Part shown: positions 1 to 8,551 of the stretch, one piece after another
How positions within the stretch are numbered: position 1 is the stretch's first letter
Layout: each line of letters begins with the position of its first letter
NCBI RefSeq assembly: GCF_014268785.2
Contig: NZ_JABWRD020000002.1
Location: 402,501 to 466,500 of the forward strand
From: Pseudomonas shirazensis
GTDB taxonomy: Bacteria; Pseudomonadota; Gammaproteobacteria; Pseudomonadales; Pseudomonadaceae
DNA length: 64,000 bases
Direction: 5' to 3'
Translations under genes and position numbers: made by a program
The notes under the pieces: model-generated
Database searches by the model: none
Seen by the model: the letters and a program-made list of their open reading frames with translations, nothing else
Told to the model about the DNA's origin: nothing

Positions 1-2
1 CG

Positions 3-248
3 GGCGGCCCGGTGTTTGCCGACGACGGCAAGGTGCTGGGTATCAATATCGCTTATCTGTCCAGGGACGAAGTGCAGGCGCATGACCGCGCCGACCTGGC
101 CAGCAGCGAGCGCATCAGTGTGTTCATGTCCTACAGCGAGATCGACAAGGAATGGCGGCGTTATCAGCATCTGCTGGCCAAGAAGGGCAAGCCGCAACTG
201 CCAGTGACGCCGGTCAGAGGCATGGTAGTTACTGCCACAGCACGATGA
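3..248 (+). CDS. C-terminal fragment of a trypsin-like serine protease (5' end outside window)
   Basis: The reading frame is open from base 3 and ends at a TGA at 246-248, so only the last 81 residues are present. It opens with Gly-Gly-Pro-Val-Phe followed by an acidic turn and Gly-Lys-Val-Leu-Gly-Ile, which is the usual context just after the catalytic serine of the GNSGGP motif in S1/trypsin-like peptidases. The rest (SSERISVFMSYSEI and a basic tail) fits the end of such a domain. The catalytic Ser itself lies off the window edge, so the family call is an inference from the flanking motif. No transmembrane segment is seen in the part present. Confidence 0.5.
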   Translation, partial: GGPVFADDGKVLGINIAYLSRDEVQAHDRADLASSERISVFMSYSEIDKEWRRYQHLLAKKGKPQLPVTPVRGMVVTATAR

Positions 249-353
249 ACCAAGGGCCTGAAAACGTTTGGTTACAGCGCCCCGACCAACAGCCGCGAAC
301 CTTGGACCTCGTCCGGCGTCGGATCTGCATCCGCTCCGTTCGAGGTCTACCGC

Positions 354-1247
354 GTGAAACAACTCATCGCCCGCAAGCTGCGCCTGGTGGCGAAGACCTT
401 CGGCTATATCGGTTGGTCGCTGTTCTGGCTGTTGATCTGGGATGTCCTGGTCACAATCGATTTCATGCTGTTCTTCAACAGCAAGTTCACCTTGCCGCTG
501 ATGCCACTGACGTTGCTCGGCTCTGCTCTGGTGGTGCTGGTCAGCTTCCGTAACAGCAGTGCCTATAACCGCTGGTGGGAGGCACGCACCCTGTGGGGCG
601 CGCTGGTCAACAGCTCGCGCAGTTTCGCGCGCCAGGTGCTGACCCTGATTGATGACGACGATGAGGGCTTGAACCCGATCAAGGCTACCTTGTTGCGCCG
701 GCATGTCGCCTACGTGAATTGCCTGGCGGCGCACTTGAAGGGGGAAGCATGCCCAGACGAGCTGATGGCGTTTATCCGACCCAAGGAATTCGAGCGGCGT
801 AATCGCTCGAACAACTTCGCCAATGACATCCTCAGCGGCTCGGCCGCCTTGCTCGCCCGCGAATACAAGGCCGGCCGGCTGGACAGCATTCGCCTTGCCC
901 GGCTGGAGTCGACCCTGGTTGACCTGTCCAACGCGCAAGGCGGGATGGAGCGGATCGCCAACACGCCATTGCCCTACCCTTATGTGTACTTCCCGCGGTT
1001 GTTCATTTCGCTGTTCTGCCTGATCGTGCCGATCGGCCTGGTCGAGTCGCTGGGCTGGTTCACCCCACTGGCCTCGACCGTGGTGGGCTTCATGCTGCTG
1101 GCGATCGAGCGGATCGGCTCCGACCTGCAGAGCCCGTTCCGCTTCAGCGAGCATCAGATCCAGATGGACACCATCTGCGAAACCATCGAGCGCAATCTGG
1201 AGTCGATGCAGCGCGAAGCCCAGTGCGGCCAGGTAACCACGGACTAA
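354..1247 (+). CDS. Bestrophin-like (UPF0187/YneE family) membrane channel
   Basis: A 297-residue protein with a GTG start. The N-terminal region has two hydrophobic segments (about residues 15-35 and 45-65) followed by SFRNSSAYNRWWEAR, the family hallmark of bestrophin-type proteins; a second hydrophobic pair lies near residues 205-245. Bacterial members form pentameric ion channels in the inner membrane; substrate and physiological role are rarely known. No strong ribosome binding site precedes the GTG, but the product starts in the right place relative to the family. It converges with the LprI-like gene, 18 bp away. Family confident, function inferred. Confidence 0.85.
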   Translation: MKQLIARKLRLVAKTFGYIGWSLFWLLIWDVLVTIDFMLFFNSKFTLPLMPLTLLGSALVVLVSFRNSSAYNRWWEARTLWGALVNSSRSFARQVLTLIDDDDEGLNPIKATLLRRHVAYVNCLAAHLKGEACPDELMAFIRPKEFERRNRSNNFANDILSGSAALLAREYKAGRLDSIRLARLESTLVDLSNAQGGMERIANTPLPYPYVYFPRLFISLFCLIVPIGLVESLGWFTPLASTVVGFMLLAIERIGSDLQSPFRFSEHQIQMDTICETIERNLESMQREAQCGQVTTD

Positions 1248-1265
1248 TCATCCAAGGCCAGCCAG

Positions 1266-1658
1266 TCATTGCCCCGGGCTGAGTATCCGCTCAAGCTCCG
1301 CGGCACGGTCGCGGGTCATGCCCATCACACATGTGCCGGCCTCGATCTGGCGCAGGGTGCCGCCGCTGGCCTGGCTATGGAGGGCGCAGTTGTCATCGCG
1401 ATATTTGATCCAGCTGCGCTGCGCCGTGCGCAAGGCCTTCTGCGCATCGCCTGCAAGCTTGGCCTGCAACTGCTTGTAGACACGGTTCAGACGCTGATCC
1501 TGCAGGCTGGTCTCGCTTTGGATACAGCTGCTCATGGCAACGGTACTGGAGGCCTTGTCCATACACTCGGTATAACGGGTGGAAAAGTCGTCGGCGCTGG
1601 CGGCTGCGCTCGAGCAACCCAGGATCAAGGTCATGGCGATAGTAGTGCGGTTACGCAT
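1266..1658 (-). CDS. LprI-like (DUF1311) periplasmic protein
   Basis: A 130-residue exported protein. I start it at the ATG giving MRNRTTIAMTLILG, because the longer frame has no signal peptide and this start does. The signal peptide could end at ASA (signal peptidase I), or at the Cys of ILGC (an imperfect lipobox). The mature part has paired cysteines and the SCIQSE...LNRVYKQL...RTAQRSWIKYRDDNC pattern of the DUF1311/LprI family, some of which inhibit lysozyme. It is a single gene between the bestrophin-like gene and the LysR regulator. Lysozyme inhibition here is only a family-based possibility. Confidence 0.8.
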   Translation of the reverse strand: MRNRTTIAMTLILGCSSAAASADDFSTRYTECMDKASSTVAMSSCIQSETSLQDQRLNRVYKQLQAKLAGDAQKALRTAQRSWIKYRDDNCALHSQASGGTLRQIEAGTCVMGMTRDRAAELERILSPGQ

Positions 1659-1753
1659 GAGCAAGTCTCGCGGATGAGTGACGGCGACCAGCCTAGCACT
1701 TCCCCACCCCAGGCCGGCTACCAACGGCAATAATCAGACCAAACCCACTCGGC

Positions 1754-2662
1754 TCACTCTGTGTTCTGACAGATGCTCGCCACCCGCGCACGCAACCAGG
1801 CATGGCCGGCGTCGCCTTCCCGGCGCACATGCCACGCCTGGGCAAAAGCAAAAGGTGCGATCGCCAATGGCGGGGCGAAGGTACGCAGCGCCGGGTCCAG
1901 ACGAGCCCCGCTGAGGCTTCGCCGCGCCACCGTAAGTATCAGATCGGTGCCAACCAACAGTGTCTGCGCTACGCCCCAGTGCGGCAGCGTCAAGGCAATC
2001 CGCCGTTGCTCGCCCACCTGCTGCAGGGCGCGATCGATCTCATTGTCGATGCCCGGCCGCACCGCAACCAGCACGTGGGGGCGTTGCAACCACTGACTCA
2101 AGCTAAGCCCTGCGCGCTGCGGCAGGTTCCTGCGGTCGGCCACACAGATAAAACTTTCTTCGAACAGCACCTGGCGCTGCACTTCAGCCGGCCAATCGGG
2201 GAACACGCCGAGCGCCAGATCCACTTCTCCGTCGATCAACTGCCCCAGCATGGCCTCTCGGCTGCCCTGCGAGACCACCAGGTCGACCCCGGGCGCCTCT
2301 TCGCGGACCTGCCGTAACAGGCCGGGCAGCAACACCCTGCCGCCATAGTCCGACATCGACAGGCGAAAAGTACGACGCGATTTGCCGGCTTCAAAGCCAG
2401 GACTACCAAGCAGACCGTCCAACTGCTGCAACGCATGCTGCAAAGGCTCGCGCAGGGATTGCGCACGAGGGCTCAGCTGCAGCCTGCCACCACGCCGCAC
2501 CAACAGCGGATCGGCAAAGATCTCTCGCAACTGAGCCAGCGCATGGCTCACCGCAGGCTGACTGCGATGCAGACGCAACGCGGCGCGGGACACGTGCTGC
2601 TCACTGAGCAGCGCGTTTAGGGTCAGCAGCAGATTGAGGTCGATGCGGCGCAGATCATCCAT
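1754..2662 (-). CDS. LysR-family transcriptional regulator
   Basis: 302 residues: an N-terminal winged helix-turn-helix (MDDLRRIDLNLLLTLNALLSEQHVSRAALRLHRSQPAVSHAL, about 1-65) followed by a LysR substrate-binding domain with VDLVVSQGSREAMLGQL and EVDLALGVFPDWP motifs. The gene is divergent from a YdcZ-type transporter, 90 bp away, and that intergenic region carries a LysR-like inverted repeat. The simplest reading is that it controls the transporter and itself. The effector is unknown. Confidence 0.92.
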   Translation of the reverse strand: MDDLRRIDLNLLLTLNALLSEQHVSRAALRLHRSQPAVSHALAQLREIFADPLLVRRGGRLQLSPRAQSLREPLQHALQQLDGLLGSPGFEAGKSRRTFRLSMSDYGGRVLLPGLLRQVREEAPGVDLVVSQGSREAMLGQLIDGEVDLALGVFPDWPAEVQRQVLFEESFICVADRRNLPQRAGLSLSQWLQRPHVLVAVRPGIDNEIDRALQQVGEQRRIALTLPHWGVAQTLLVGTDLILTVARRSLSGARLDPALRTFAPPLAIAPFAFAQAWHVRREGDAGHAWLRARVASICQNTE

Positions 2663-2691
2663 GTAGCGAATACCAACTGTGCGGAGTTCGA

Positions 2692-2708
2692 ATTTCCATC
2701 ATTGAAAT
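2692..2708. promoter_or_regulatory. Candidate LysR operator (ATTTC-N7-GAAAT)
   Basis: Between the divergent LysR and YdcZ-type genes sits the inverted repeat ATTTC CATCATT GAAAT, which has the T-N11-A form typical of LysR binding sites. It lies 30 bp upstream of the regulator start and 44 bp upstream of the transporter start. Seen in sequence; binding is inferred. Confidence 0.45.
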
Positions 2709-2752
2709 GGATAACACAGACTGCAGCCAGTCATTTATTCAGGAGCATCCCA

Positions 2753-3226
2753 ATGCCGCATGCACTTGCCTTGTCTGTCCTGCTTCCCATGCTGATCGCC
2801 CTGCTGGCCGGCGCAGCTGTGCCGTTCCAGGCAGGCAGCAACGCCGCCCTCGGCCGACTGCTGGGGCATCCGTTATGGGCCGCGGGTGTTTCGTTATTGG
2901 TCAGCCTGATGTTGCTGATACCGGCATTGCTGGTGCTGCGGGCCCCGCTGCCGCAGCTGCAGAATCTGACCCAGGCGCCGTGGTGGGCCTGGCTGGGAGG
3001 ATTGGCAGGCGTGTTATACATCACTGCCGCGCTGATTCTCACACCGCGCCTGGGTGCGGCCGGGTTTATCGTCTGCGTGATCGCCGGGCAGGTACTGTCC
3101 TCATTGCTGATCGATCAATGGGGCTTGATGGGCCTGCCAGAAAAACCTGTCAACAGCCTCAGGCTGGCTGGCGTGGGCATGATCGTGCTAGGCATGCTGC
3201 TGGTGCAGTGGGGCACTGCGCGCTGA
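2753..3226 (+). CDS. DMT-family transporter, YdcZ/DUF606 type
   Basis: A 157-residue, almost entirely hydrophobic protein with five predicted membrane helices, opening MPHALALSVLLPMLIALLAG and containing AVPFQAGSNAALG and PWWAWLGGLAGVLYI, which are hallmarks of the half-length YdcZ/DUF606 drug-metabolite transporters. The start is the ATG at 2753, with AGGAG 7 bp upstream; an in-frame TTG further up lacks a site. Half-length members usually work as dimers. Substrate unknown; the divergent LysR gene is the probable regulator. It converges with the next gene, 11 bp away. Confidence 0.85.
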   Translation: MPHALALSVLLPMLIALLAGAAVPFQAGSNAALGRLLGHPLWAAGVSLLVSLMLLIPALLVLRAPLPQLQNLTQAPWWAWLGGLAGVLYITAALILTPRLGAAGFIVCVIAGQVLSSLLIDQWGLMGLPEKPVNSLRLAGVGMIVLGMLLVQWGTAR

Positions 3227-3237
3227 CAGCAGACCGG

Positions 3238-3828
3238 TCAGAAGGTCTGCGGTTGAATGGGCGGGTCCAGCACTCTTTCCACTTGAAAGCGCAGCGAGGG
3301 CATTTCGGTGGCAACGTACACCGTCACCCCCAACGCGGCGATCAAGGCCACGTCGAGCCAGCGCCATCCTGGCATTTGCGCAGCACTGCGGGCCTTCCAG
3401 CACCACCAGGCCTGCCCCACGCAGAATAACGCGATTGCCGCCAGCCACAGGTAAAAGCCCGCGCCAAAACCAATCAGGTCCTGGAAGGCATAGCTGCGGT
3501 TGTCCGGCAGGCGATCGATGCCCAGGCTGCTCGCCGCCAGAAACAGCGCGGCGAGGCCCAGCACCAGTGCCAGCCGGCGAAAGCGCCGGTGGCTGAGCAC
3601 GGCCAGTGCCAACAAAGGATTGGCAAACCACTGGTAGTGCTCGAACGGAATCCCCCAAGGCCCGTACAGCAGGATCTGCAAGGCGGGCATATGCCGCCCC
3701 GCGCTCAGGTAGACACCGTCAAACGCCAGACTGCAGAGGAACAGCAACAGGCTCAGGGCGATATAGAACGTGGGCAACTGCAGGACCCAGCGGCGACCGG
3801 CGCTCACCCGACCGTCATTCACCGTCAT
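3238..3828 (-). CDS. Hypothetical integral membrane protein
   Basis: 196 residues, with about five hydrophobic helices (LPTFYIALSLLLFLCSLAF; WFANPLLALAVLSH; ALVLGLAALFLAASSLG; FGAGFYLWLAAIALFCV; WLDVALIAALGVTVYVA). I start it at the ATG one base after the stop of the upstream acetyltransferase gene, which makes the two translationally coupled; the longer open frame overlaps that gene and is not credible. I do not recognise a functional family. It is most likely a small inner-membrane protein cotranscribed with the acetyltransferase. Confidence 0.7.
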   Translation of the reverse strand: MTVNDGRVSAGRRWVLQLPTFYIALSLLLFLCSLAFDGVYLSAGRHMPALQILLYGPWGIPFEHYQWFANPLLALAVLSHRRFRRLALVLGLAALFLAASSLGIDRLPDNRSYAFQDLIGFGAGFYLWLAAIALFCVGQAWWCWKARSAAQMPGWRWLDVALIAALGVTVYVATEMPSLRFQVERVLDPPIQPQTF

Positions 3829-3829
3829 A

Positions 3830-4411
3830 TCAGGCAACCGGTGGCTCCAGCAACAGGCCGTAGATACCCGAATCAGACAACTCCCCGGCCACGCACCAGC
3901 GGGCCCGCAGGGTGCCTTCAAGGACAAAGCCCTGACGCTCAAGAGTACGTGCCGAGCCCTGATTGCGCGGGTCGATTTCACCTTCCAGGCGACGCAGGTG
4001 CAGCGTGTGCGCAAGGTAATCGATGAAGCAGGTCAGTGCTTCGTCCATGTAGCCGCGGCCCTGCACGCTGCTGGCCAGGCAATAGCCGATTTCGCCACGG
4101 CGGGATACGTCGTCGATGTTGAACAGCTGGACCATGCCGATCAGCGCCCCGGTGTCGCGCCGGTACATGCCAAGCTTGAGTTGCTCGCCCTTGGCATACG
4201 CTTCGCGATCTGCCGCCAGCGCGCTTTGCGCCTCGGCCAGGTCCTGCCACGGGGCGTGGTGCCAGTAACGCATGACCTGCGGGTCGGCCATCATCTCCAA
4301 CCACTGCGCGGCGTCGGCATGACGCATCGGGCGCAGTTGCAGGCGCGGGCTTTCAAGGAGCAAGTCAGAGGGGAAACTGCGGGGCTGGGTCACGCCGGAC
4401 CTCCTGTCCAT
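3830..4411 (-). CDS. GNAT-family N-acetyltransferase (RimJ/RimL-like)
   Basis: 193 residues with the RimJ/RimL layout: LLLESPRLQLRPMRHADA at the N-terminus, GEIGYCLASSVQGRGYMDEA (the acetyl-CoA binding segment with Q/RxxGxG/A) near the middle, and NQGSARTLERQGFVLEGTLR near the end. Such enzymes acetylate N-terminal or side-chain amines of proteins or small molecules. The stop abuts the start of the downstream membrane protein gene, so the two form an operon. The substrate cannot be told from sequence. Confidence 0.9.
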   Translation of the reverse strand: MDRRSGVTQPRSFPSDLLLESPRLQLRPMRHADAAQWLEMMADPQVMRYWHHAPWQDLAEAQSALAADREAYAKGEQLKLGMYRRDTGALIGMVQLFNIDDVSRRGEIGYCLASSVQGRGYMDEALTCFIDYLAHTLHLRRLEGEIDPRNQGSARTLERQGFVLEGTLRARWCVAGELSDSGIYGLLLEPPVA

Positions 4412-4479
4412 CGCTGGAAAGATGACAGTCTAGCGTCAGTCGGACCCCAGGGTCACCGGGCATTTTCAACCCAATGCAA

Positions 4480-4854
4480 TCACGCCACCTCGGCGCCTTC
4501 ATCTGGCCAGTGCGGCTCGTTGGCCTCCAGCGGCGGTAACCCGTATGCAGCACGGGCTGCGTCGCAACTGGGGTTGTGCACGCCATCCACCCAGGACGCC
4601 TCGAACTCGCGGCAGGGCGTGGAACGGTTGGCGTAGATGCTGCACCCCACCTGCTTACCAATCTCGCCATCGAGGCTGATGCAGCGGCAAGGCTTGGCGT
4701 CGGTGCCGATCATGGCGACCCGGCTCGGGGTGATCTGCACCACCAGATCGTCCGGCACAACACCGCCCGATGACTGGCATTCGCCCCAGAAGAAGGACAC
4801 ACGGAAGTACCCGCAGCACGCGCCGCAGTCAAGGCAAGGGTTATATTCGGACAT
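4480..4854 (-). CDS. YkgJ-family zinc/iron-chelating Cys-cluster protein
   Basis: 124 residues from the ATG giving MSEYNPCLDCGACCG; upstream in-frame sequence is rich in non-coding-looking residues and is excluded. The cluster CxxCGxCC at residues 7-14, then GECQ, KPCRCISL, VGCSIYANRSTPCREFE and PSCDAAR, is the signature of UPF0153/YkgJ proteins, thought to bind a metal ion through conserved cysteines. It sits downstream of alaC on the same strand but is separated from it by a strong terminator. Role unknown. Confidence 0.88.
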   Translation of the reverse strand: MSEYNPCLDCGACCGYFRVSFFWGECQSSGGVVPDDLVVQITPSRVAMIGTDAKPCRCISLDGEIGKQVGCSIYANRSTPCREFEASWVDGVHNPSCDAARAAYGLPPLEANEPHWPDEGAEVA

Positions 4855-4945
4855 GATCGCCAGGGAGGGAGAGTTGTTGTTATCGGGGCTGAGCCCGCGG
4901 CGCCATTGTTGATCCAACCGGGGGTGGCTGAGAAGAGGGTATATG

Positions 4946-4976
4946 AAAAAAAACATGCCGCTGATCGGCGGCATGT
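4946..4976 (-). terminator. Rho-independent terminator after alaC
   Basis: On the minus strand a perfect 9-bp stem (ACATGCCGC with GCGGCATGT, 6-nt loop) is followed directly by a run of eight T. It starts 28 bp beyond the alaC stop codon. Confidence 0.9.
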
Positions 4977-5003
4977 CGGTTGGCTGTTAAGCGTGCGAAG
5001 AGG

Positions 5004-6212
5004 TTACTTGGTGGTCAGCCCATCCGCCCGGAACATCTGGCGAATGCCACGAATCGCCTGACGGATGCGGTCCTGGTTTTCGATCAGGGCAAAGCGCACA
5101 TGGTCATCGCCGTAATCGCCGAAGCCGATCCCTGGCGATACGCAGACCTTGGCCTCGGCCAGCAGCTTCTTCGCGAACTCCAGCGAGCCCAGGTGTGCGT
5201 ACGCCTCGGGTATCTTCGCCCAGATGTACATCGAGGCCTTGGGGTTCTCGACCATCCAGCCCAGCTCGTGCAAGCCCTTGACCAGCAGGTTGCGGCGCTG
5301 GCGGTATTGCTCGGCGATGTCGCGCACGCATTGCTGATCACCCTCAAGGGCGGCAATGGCTGCAACCTGCAGCGGGGTGAAGGTGCCGTAATCGTGATAG
5401 CTCTTGATCCGTCCAAGGGCGCTGACCAGCTCTGGATTGCCGACCATGAAACCAATCCGCCAGCCGGCCATGTTGTAGCTTTTGGACAGCGTGAAGAACT
5501 CCACCGCGATGTCCTTGGCACCGGGCACTTGCATGATCGAAGGGGCCTTCCAGCCGTCGTAGACAATGTCGGCATAGGCCAGATCGTGGATGACCAGCAC
5601 GTCGTATTGCTTGGCCAGCGCTACCACACGCTCGAAGAAATCCAGCTCGACACATTGCGCAGTCGGGTTGGACGGGAAGCCCAGGATCATCATTTTCGGC
5701 TTGGGGATCGACTCGCGGATCGCCCGCTCAAGTTCGGTGAAGAAATCCACTCCCGGCACAAGTGGCACCGAGCGCACTTGTGCACCAGCAATCACCGCGC
5801 CGTAGATATGGATCGGGTAGCTGGGGTTGGGCACCAGCACGGTATCGCCGTGGTCAAGGGTGGCCAGCATCAGATGCGCCAGCCCCTCTTTCGAGCCTAT
5901 GGTAACGATGGCTTCGCTTTCAGGATCGATATCGACCTGGTAACGGTCCTGATACCAGCGTGAAATGGCCCGACGCAGGCGCGGAATGCCGCGTGAGGTG
6001 GAGTAACCATGGGTGTCGTCACGTTGGGCGACCTGCACCAGCTTCTCGACGATGTGCGGTGGAGTAGCCCCGTCGGGATTGCCCATGCTCAAGTCGATGA
6101 TGTCCTCACCACGACGACGGGCCGCCATTTTCAGCTCAGCAGTGATGTTGAAAACATAGGGGGGGAGACGATCAATACGCGCAAAGCGGCGCGGCGAACC
6201 TGCGTTGGCCAT
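5004..6212 (-). CDS. alaC: Alanine-synthesising aminotransferase (AlaC-type, PLP class I)
   Basis: 402 residues, a class I/II aminotransferase. Visible PLP-site residues include Asn182 in PSNPTAQ, Asp210 in VIHDLAYAD, Tyr213, and Lys244 in TLSKSYNMAGWRIGF, which forms the Schiff base. The overall sequence (RIDRLPPYVFNITAELKMAARRRGEDIIDLSMGNPDG at the start) matches the AlaC group, which makes alanine from pyruvate and glutamate. The enzyme is cytosolic. It is a single-gene unit with its own terminator; a -10-like TATACT lies about 100 bp upstream. Substrate preference within the group is inferred. Confidence 0.9.
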   Translation of the reverse strand: MANAGSPRRFARIDRLPPYVFNITAELKMAARRRGEDIIDLSMGNPDGATPPHIVEKLVQVAQRDDTHGYSTSRGIPRLRRAISRWYQDRYQVDIDPESEAIVTIGSKEGLAHLMLATLDHGDTVLVPNPSYPIHIYGAVIAGAQVRSVPLVPGVDFFTELERAIRESIPKPKMMILGFPSNPTAQCVELDFFERVVALAKQYDVLVIHDLAYADIVYDGWKAPSIMQVPGAKDIAVEFFTLSKSYNMAGWRIGFMVGNPELVSALGRIKSYHDYGTFTPLQVAAIAALEGDQQCVRDIAEQYRQRRNLLVKGLHELGWMVENPKASMYIWAKIPEAYAHLGSLEFAKKLLAEAKVCVSPGIGFGDYGDDHVRFALIENQDRIRQAIRGIRQMFRADGLTTK

Positions 6213-6310
6213 AACTACCTCTGAAGACGTAAGCGCCCGGAACCGTCCGAGCGACGCTGGCCGCCGCAGCGGCCGAATCAGAAGATAATGCCGAAAACAG
6301 ACACCTGTAA

Positions 6311-6339
6311 AGTATATTTTCCTGTTTTTGTTGTGATTT
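6311..6339 (-). promoter_or_regulatory. Putative alaC promoter
   Basis: On the minus strand TATACT (6311-6316) is a good sigma-70 -10 element, about 100 bp upstream of the alaC start, in an AT-rich patch unlike its surroundings. The -35 region (AATCAC, 16 bp further up) is a poor match, so the call rests mainly on the -10 and on position. Confidence 0.4.
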
Positions 6340-6353
6340 TCAGACTTATGCCG

Positions 6354-6375
6354 TGACCGACCCCGTGCTCGGTCA
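6354..6375 (-). terminator. Hairpin after the orphan hydrolase gene
   Basis: TGACCGA and TCGGTCA form a 7-bp stem with an 8-nt loop 21 bp past the hydrolase stop codon. No T-run follows on the minus strand, so it is a weak terminator candidate. Confidence 0.35.
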
Positions 6376-6395
6376 GACCGCAGACGGCTATGCCA

Positions 6396-7523
6396 TCAGC
6401 GCAGTGCCTTGTAGCTGTTGAGCTCCAAGCGCGTTACGCTCAGGCCATCGCTTGGGTCAAGGTGCTCACCACGTACGAAGCTGAACGCCTTGCCCACGCT
6501 ACCGTGATGCACAAAGCGTTCAGCGCCGTCGCTTTCGGTAATGAAGGTGTAGGATTTTTTGCGCATCGCCAGATACTGCGCATCGTCCTGCTCCAGCGCC
6601 TCTAGGCAGGCTCTCAGTTGGCTGTCGCTCAACGCCATGCCTTTTTCCAACTGCACTCCCCATCGAGTCAAGCAACTATCGGCAAAGTGGCGAACGATCA
6701 GCCCCGGCTCCTTCAATGCATCACCGCCGCCCTCCCCGGTCGCAGATGCGTTGCCCACCAGAGTTGCGTGTCGGCCTGGTATGGGGAAGATACTCATACG
6801 GGTACCGGGCTGCACCTCGGGAACCACACAGGCAAAGCCCTTGGAGCGTTCGTCCCGCGCGTAAAACCCAACGTACTCTTTGACGTTGGCCGCCAGCTTC
6901 ACTCGTGGTGCCTGGATATTGAGAATGCCGGGCACCGGGTCCAGCGCCAGGATATTCACGGGTATGTGCTCAAGCTCAGGGTCTGCCGCCATTGCGTTGG
7001 CCAGCATGTGGCAGCTGATGCCACCGCGGCTCCAGCCAACCAGGTTGACCACTGTCGGGATCAATGGCTTGCGAAACTGCTGGATGATCCGCTCTTGCAG
7101 CTCTTGCGGAGTGGTCGGACGATCACCGTAGTCGTAGCGATCTCGGAACCACTTGCCGGTGCTGCCGGCATCAGGGATGGGTACGCCGGCGTTCTTCAGG
7201 TTCTGGTACTCAGCCTGAGTACGCTTGCCACGCTGCCAGATACTATTGCCCTTGATGACTTGCAGGGCATGGGCGACATTCTCCTCCCAACCTTTGCCCA
7301 GCAAAGCCCCCATGGCGGCGCCGTGATCGCGGTCATCGACGAACAGGTTGTCATCCTGCAGATTGCCGCTGCCCGGACCGTCCACCACGATCTTGTCGGC
7401 AAACTCACGCCCCTGGTCTTTGAAGGCGAGGCTGGACACCAGCTCGCCATTCCAGTAATCCCGATTGGTAACGTCACCTGCAGTAGAGCCGGTTCCACAA
7501 AAGTAAACTGTAAAAACACCCAT
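6396..7523 (-). CDS. Orphan alpha/beta hydrolase, resembling type VI lipase effectors
   Basis: 375 residues, with no signal peptide or membrane helix. It opens with VYFCGTGS, a start seen in Tle/DUF2235-like hydrolases, and has the nucleophile elbow GWSRG (163-167, Ser165). A candidate triad is completed by Asp195 in LALDPVPG and His252 in PIPGRHATL. The spacing suits a serine hydrolase or phospholipase with an insertion after the nucleophile. No VgrG, PAAR, Hcp or obvious immunity gene is adjacent, so effector status is only a hypothesis. It is a single gene between alaC and the cyo terminator, on the same strand as both. Confidence 0.65.
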   Translation of the reverse strand: MGVFTVYFCGTGSTAGDVTNRDYWNGELVSSLAFKDQGREFADKIVVDGPGSGNLQDDNLFVDDRDHGAAMGALLGKGWEENVAHALQVIKGNSIWQRGKRTQAEYQNLKNAGVPIPDAGSTGKWFRDRYDYGDRPTTPQELQERIIQQFRKPLIPTVVNLVGWSRGGISCHMLANAMAADPELEHIPVNILALDPVPGILNIQAPRVKLAANVKEYVGFYARDERSKGFACVVPEVQPGTRMSIFPIPGRHATLVGNASATGEGGGDALKEPGLIVRHFADSCLTRWGVQLEKGMALSDSQLRACLEALEQDDAQYLAMRKKSYTFITESDGAERFVHHGSVGKAFSFVRGEHLDPSDGLSVTRLELNSYKALR

Positions 7524-7608
7524 AGCTGCACATCCTCATGATTGGAGCGTGCAACTTAAGGGTTCGATAGCGGACCGGATAAGCAGGAAGGCCTGCCAAG
7601 CAGGCAAA

Positions 7609-7638
7609 AAAAACCCTGGCCTTGGTGCCAGGGTTTTT
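7609..7638 (-). terminator. Terminator of the cyo operon
   Basis: A perfect 12-bp stem AAAAACCCTGGC / GCCAGGGTTTTT with a 6-nt loop starts 14 bp beyond the cyoE stop. A-rich and T-rich arms on both sides make it usable in both directions. Confidence 0.9.
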
Positions 7639-7652
7639 CCTAACAGCGACTA

Positions 7653-8540
7653 TCAGCGTGCGTAGGTCATGAGCACGTCAGCGGCAGTCTGGCTGTCTAC
7701 CGACATCATCACGCTCAAGGCAGTGACGGTGAGGATGGAGAAGCCAAATACCTTGCGCGCCCACTTGCTGTCATCTTCAGCCTTGTAGCCGCCCCAGGCC
7801 ATGTACAACCAGTACAGGCCCATACCGGCGGCAACCGCCATGTAGCCGAGCCCGGCGTAACCGCCGAGGGTCAGCATCAGGGTAGCGAGGACGAATGCCA
7901 GCACGTACAGCACGATCTGCTTTTTCGCCGCGAGGATACCGCGCGCCACCGGCAGAACCGGAATATTGGCAGCGCTGTAATCCTTGAAGCGGAAGATCGC
8001 GATGGCAAAGCTGTGCGGCATCTGCCACAGGCTGAACATCACCAACAGGGTCACTGCAGCCAGGTCGAAGCTGTTGCTCACGGCGCAGTAGCCGATCACC
8101 GGAGGCATGGCACCGGACAGGCTGCCAACCAAGGTGCCGTGCACCGATTTGCGCTTCAGCCAGAGGCTGTAGAAACCGACGTAGACGACGAACCCGATCA
8201 GGGCGCAGTACGCCGCCAACGGGTTGGCCTGCACGTACAGCAAGCTGAAACCACCCAGCCCAAGCAGGGTGGCGTAAATCAGCGCCAGCGGCAGCGACAT
8301 GCCGCCCTGGACCATCACGCGGTTCTTGGTGCGCTCCATCTTGATGTCGATGTCACGGTCGATGCAGTTGTTGAACACGCAACCGGACGCCACCACCATC
8401 GAGGTACCGAGAACCACCGCCAGGAACAGGGCGAAATCCACATGCCCGCTGGAGGCAAGGAAGAAACCGCCTGCCACGGAAAGCACGTTACCGAAAATGA
8501 TCCCCGGTTTGGTGATTTGGATAAAGTGCTTCAGTGACAT
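7653..8540 (-). CDS. cyoE: Protoheme IX farnesyltransferase (heme O synthase)
   Basis: 295 residues, a UbiA-superfamily integral membrane prenyltransferase with seven or more hydrophobic helices. The prenyl-diphosphate binding motif [18 protein letters not shown] (NxxxDxxxD) is in the first cytoplasmic loop. It farnesylates heme b to heme o for the binuclear centre of the oxidase encoded upstream. It is the last gene of cyoABCDE, 11 bp after cyoD, and is followed by the operon terminator. Confidence 0.97.
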   Translation of the reverse strand: MSLKHFIQITKPGIIFGNVLSVAGGFFLASSGHVDFALFLAVVLGTSMVVASGCVFNNCIDRDIDIKMERTKNRVMVQGGMSLPLALIYATLLGLGGFSLLYVQANPLAAYCALIGFVVYVGFYSLWLKRKSVHGTLVGSLSGAMPPVIGYCAVSNSFDLAAVTLLVMFSLWQMPHSFAIAIFRFKDYSAANIPVLPVARGILAAKKQIVLYVLAFVLATLMLTLGGYAGLGYMAVAAGMGLYWLYMAWGGYKAEDDSKWARKVFGFSILTVTALSVMMSVDSQTAADVLMTYAR

Positions 8541-8551
8541 GCAGTCTTACC

